The notes under the pieces: model-generated
Told to the model about the DNA's origin: nothing
Databases searched by the model: none
Seen by the model: only the letters and a program-made list of their open reading frames with translations
Program-made: the position numbers and the translations under genes
Part shown: in pieces, positions 33,877 to 35,774 of the stretch
Position numbering within the stretch: the stretch's first letter is position 1
Layout of the letters: every line of letters begins with the position of its first letter
DNA from: Methylotenera sp.
GTDB taxonomy: Bacteria; Pseudomonadota; Gammaproteobacteria; Burkholderiales; Methylophilaceae
Reading direction: 5' to 3'
Assembly (NCBI GenBank): GCA_005777825.1
Contig: SXLB01000078.1
Location: forward strand, 1 to 35,774
DNA length: 35,774 nucleotides

Positions 33877-33963
33877 GATTTACTCCTTAGCTGAAAACGA
33901 AAGGCCTTAAAACCACCTTAGCTATCAACCGCACTATCAATATAGCGCCATATTAACAAAATT

Positions 33964-34680
33964 TCACAGCATCTTACGAATTACTTTGACCTTCTCGGCA
34001 TCCAGCGTGGATTGGCGTTGATTCCCGACGCACACCCCGCCCCTAAAACCGATGTAGTGTGGCTGCAGGTTTTTTGCCGCCGCCAGGTGGCTATCCCTTA
34101 ATGAGCCAGCCAAACCCAATAGCAAGCCTTGCGCTGCGACCTGCTTAGCAAATTCGTTGGCTTGCTTGGCACTGTAGTGGTCAAACAAGCTCAGGCCATT
34201 TTTAGTTTGCGTGTCCAGCATCACACCGAGAAAACCGGCTTGCTTAATGTCGGCAAGCAAACTGTCTGGGTAGGCGGTTTCCGCAAACAGCACCGCAATC
34301 AGTTGTTGGCCAGCCTGCGTATAAGGTAACAGGGCTTGCAAGCAGCCTCGATAATCCTCGGTGGCAAAAAAGCCAATTTTAACGATGGCCACACCGGTAG
34401 CGATGACTTGATCCAGTTGCGGCAGCCACTGCTCAGCTTGCATGGGCAAATCGCCTAAGGTCGCGCTGGTCAAGCTTTTTTGGCTCATGGGTTGCTGGTT
34501 TAGGTAGGCGACGATACCGCGGATGTCGGCTAGCGGCAAGGCCCCCAAGGCACCGCTATGCGGATTTTTAAGGTCTATGATATCGGCACCCAGCTCTAGC
34601 GCCATCTTCGCCTCATCCAGCGTGCAAACGCTGATCAACAATTGCGGGCTAGCTTGGCTGCTCAGCAGAGCGGCATTCAT
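33964..34680 (-). CDS. mfnB: (5-formylfuran-3-yl)methyl phosphate synthase, methanofuran pathway
   Basis: 238 residues of the MfnB/DUF556 family. Motifs are DLKNPHSGALGALP (about 37-50), the catalytic-lysine region IVKIGFF, MLDTQTKNGLSLFDH and GLAGSLRDSH, then YIGFRGGVC. The enzyme condenses two glyceraldehyde-3-phosphate molecules to the furan precursor of methanofuran. In bacteria it occurs in methylotrophs using tetrahydromethanopterin-linked formaldehyde oxidation, where a methanofuran analogue serves the formyltransferase/hydrolase complex. Overlaps the DUF447 gene by 4 nt and belongs to the same minus-strand operon. Confidence 0.92.
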   Translation of the reverse strand: MNAALLSSQASPQLLISVCTLDEAKMALELGADIIDLKNPHSGALGALPLADIRGIVAYLNQQPMSQKSLTSATLGDLPMQAEQWLPQLDQVIATGVAIVKIGFFATEDYRGCLQALLPYTQAGQQLIAVLFAETAYPDSLLADIKQAGFLGVMLDTQTKNGLSLFDHYSAKQANEFAKQVAAQGLLLGLAGSLRDSHLAAAKNLQPHYIGFRGGVCVGNQRQSTLDAEKVKVIRKML

Positions 34681-35252
34681 GCGAGATTGCTCCCGTCTTG
34701 CGCGGCATAGTAGTTATCTATTTTATCGGTCAGCCAAGCCCATGCCTGCAGTTCACGTTCACCCGCAGTTTTGTCTATGGCAATTTGCAAATACTGCCTT
34801 TCTGATTGCACTTTTTCTTTGGATAACCTAGTTAAACGGCTGACCAACACCGCCAGTTCTATCACCGCGGCTTGGGCGCGGTTAAAGCCGGCAAATGCTT
34901 GATGCTGCACGCTATGCTGCACCTGCATATGCAAGCGCGGACGCTCGGCATCGTCCTCCACTTGCAACAAGGTCAATTCCTCATGCGCTAAGCAATCCGC
35001 CAACCGATAGCCCATGAGCTGCTCGGCTGGCAACAGCGACCAAGCTTGCCTATTGGTCAGCGCCCCAGCAAACACCCGCACGTCATCGCATAGGCTGAGC
35101 ACGGCGCGTTGAGTGGTCATGATATTGCTTAAGGTCAAAGACGGCTTATACGGAGAAATAATGACCGTCTTGCCTAGCCTTTGTATGCCAAAAGGGGCCA
35201 CGTGCACCTCGCCTTGCTCATTCATGCTGCTAACGATGGTTTCAAATATCAT
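34677..35252 (-). CDS. DUF447-family protein of the H4MPT C1 cluster
   Basis: 191 residues. MIFETIVSSMNEQGEVHVAPFGIQR and VIISPYKPSLTLSNI opening an FMN-binding split-barrel-like domain are typical of DUF447, a family shared by methanogens and H4MPT-using bacteria. The C-terminal helical half (FNRAQAAVIELAVLVSRLTRLSKEKV) completes the family pattern. It has no established function; genetic linkage suggests a step in methanofuran or tetrahydromethanopterin biosynthesis. Overlaps mfnB by 4 nt and the DUF6513 gene by 11 nt, so translation of the three is probably coupled. Confidence 0.87.
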   Translation of the reverse strand: MIFETIVSSMNEQGEVHVAPFGIQRLGKTVIISPYKPSLTLSNIMTTQRAVLSLCDDVRVFAGALTNRQAWSLLPAEQLMGYRLADCLAHEELTLLQVEDDAERPRLHMQVQHSVQHQAFAGFNRAQAAVIELAVLVSRLTRLSKEKVQSERQYLQIAIDKTAGERELQAWAWLTDKIDNYYAAQDGSNLA

Positions 35253-35774
35253 GATTTGATTTTTTCGCGGCTAATTTACGTGCAGTCATGGCAGCCTCAC
35301 GATGGGCTATTTTAGCCTCAGGCTGAGTTGGCGCCGCGCTCAAACCCCACTCCAAGGATTGATCTTGCACGTAACGTTTTTTCAGTTGCCAGGCAATTTG
35401 CGCTCTAGCCAATTCCACGCCCAAATAAAAAGCATGCGAGGCATCGTCATGCACGTCTAGCAAAGGGTATAGCGCAAACGGATCGGTCGCTTGGTGTAGC
35501 CCATCCCTGTTGTATACGTGCACACCTTGCTCGCTAACCTGGATACGAAAGTTAGGGTCTTTGATCATGCTGGCAATCTCTTTAATTTCATTCACGCTAT
35601 AGCTGAATGGCCGCCTATCATGTAGGCCCAGCAAGCCATTGCTGTAGCCACGCGGTAGCCTGTCATCGGTCTTGGCAGCGTGCATAACTCGCCTAGCTAA
35701 ATCGGCTTCGGCGATGGCATTCACCGCGTGTGGGCTGACCGAGGTTGCCAGCACGGCATTGATGTTCAATTCGC
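35242..35774 (-). CDS. DUF6513 dihydropteroate synthase-like protein, C-terminal part
   Basis: Partial gene: the frame is open to the window edge, so the track's TTG start at 35769 is artificial. The visible residues (ELNINAVLATSVSPHAVNAI..., YSNGLLGLHDRRPF, DPNFRIQVSEQGVHVYNRDG, DPFALYPLL, HAFYLGVELARAQIAWQLKKRY) match the C-terminus of the DHPS-like DUF6513 proteins found in H4MPT clusters of methylotrophs and related to archaeal proteins. The expected full length is about 480 residues, so roughly two thirds lies outside. Likely role: pterin cofactor (tetrahydromethanopterin) biosynthesis. This is inferred from context and family. Confidence 0.85.
   Translation of the reverse strand, partial: ELNINAVLATSVSPHAVNAIAEADLARRVMHAAKTDDRLPRGYSNGLLGLHDRRPFSYSVNEIKEIASMIKDPNFRIQVSEQGVHVYNRDGLHQATDPFALYPLLDVHDDASHAFYLGVELARAQIAWQLKKRYVQDQSLEWGLSAAPTQPEAKIAHREAAMTARKLAAKKSNHDI

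Overview
The window looks like a piece of a betaproteobacterial chromosome, most likely a methylotroph of the Methylophilaceae type. The main reason is the right edge. It carries MfnB (a methanofuran-precursor synthase), a DUF447 protein and the C-terminus of a DUF6513 dihydropteroate-synthase-like protein. In bacteria these three families go with tetrahydromethanopterin/methanofuran-dependent formaldehyde oxidation. A formate-tetrahydrofolate ligase gene (fhs), the beta-type housekeeping gene order and moderate base composition fit this. The taxonomic call is inference, because no rRNA is present.

Layout. 1-2940 (+): the end of guaA, a GreA/GreB-family factor, a nitroreductase and the ABC-F protein YbiT. 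2941-3290: a 48-residue DUF3149 membrane protein missing from the ORF track, preceded by a perfect FNR/CRP-type palindrome, and followed by a bidirectional terminator. 3290-5119 (-): typA/bipA. 5197-8858 (+): a sigma70 promoter, a leader of about 360 nt with three hairpins, then two tandem DEAD-box helicases separated by a long stem-loop. 9123-18679 (-): a PepSY protein, hslR, a Lon-like protease with a degraded ATPase, moaE, moaD, rmuC, an AI-2E-type transporter, a YigZ/IMPACT protein, fhs and a DUF302 lipoprotein.

18715-26410 is an assimilatory sulfate-reduction locus. cysB is divergent from TauE/SafE transporter-cysI-DUF934-cysH-cysD-cysN, and a ferredoxin gene follows. The reading is: uptake through the TauE/SafE permease, activation to APS by CysDN, reduction to sulfite by an iron-sulfur CysH (no APS kinase is seen), and reduction to sulfide by a siroheme CysI that probably takes electrons from ferredoxin (no cysJ is seen). 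CysB probably acts on palindromes in the divergent promoter.

26480-29993 (+): a YgjP-type metallopeptidase, the 4.5S SRP RNA gene (ffs), then dnaX, ybaB and recR. 30001-33876 (-): a HAD phosphatase, ubiG and mtaD with overlapping ends, a strong terminator, and an OmpA-family porin. 33964-35774 (-): the overlapping MfnB/DUF447/DUF6513 genes.

I see no phage, insertion sequence, CRISPR array, tRNA or rRNA. The most interesting non-coding signals are the FNR-type promoter of the DUF3149 gene, the long structured helicase leader, and the palindromes in the cys promoter. I found no clear novel defence or mobile system; this is mostly core genome.
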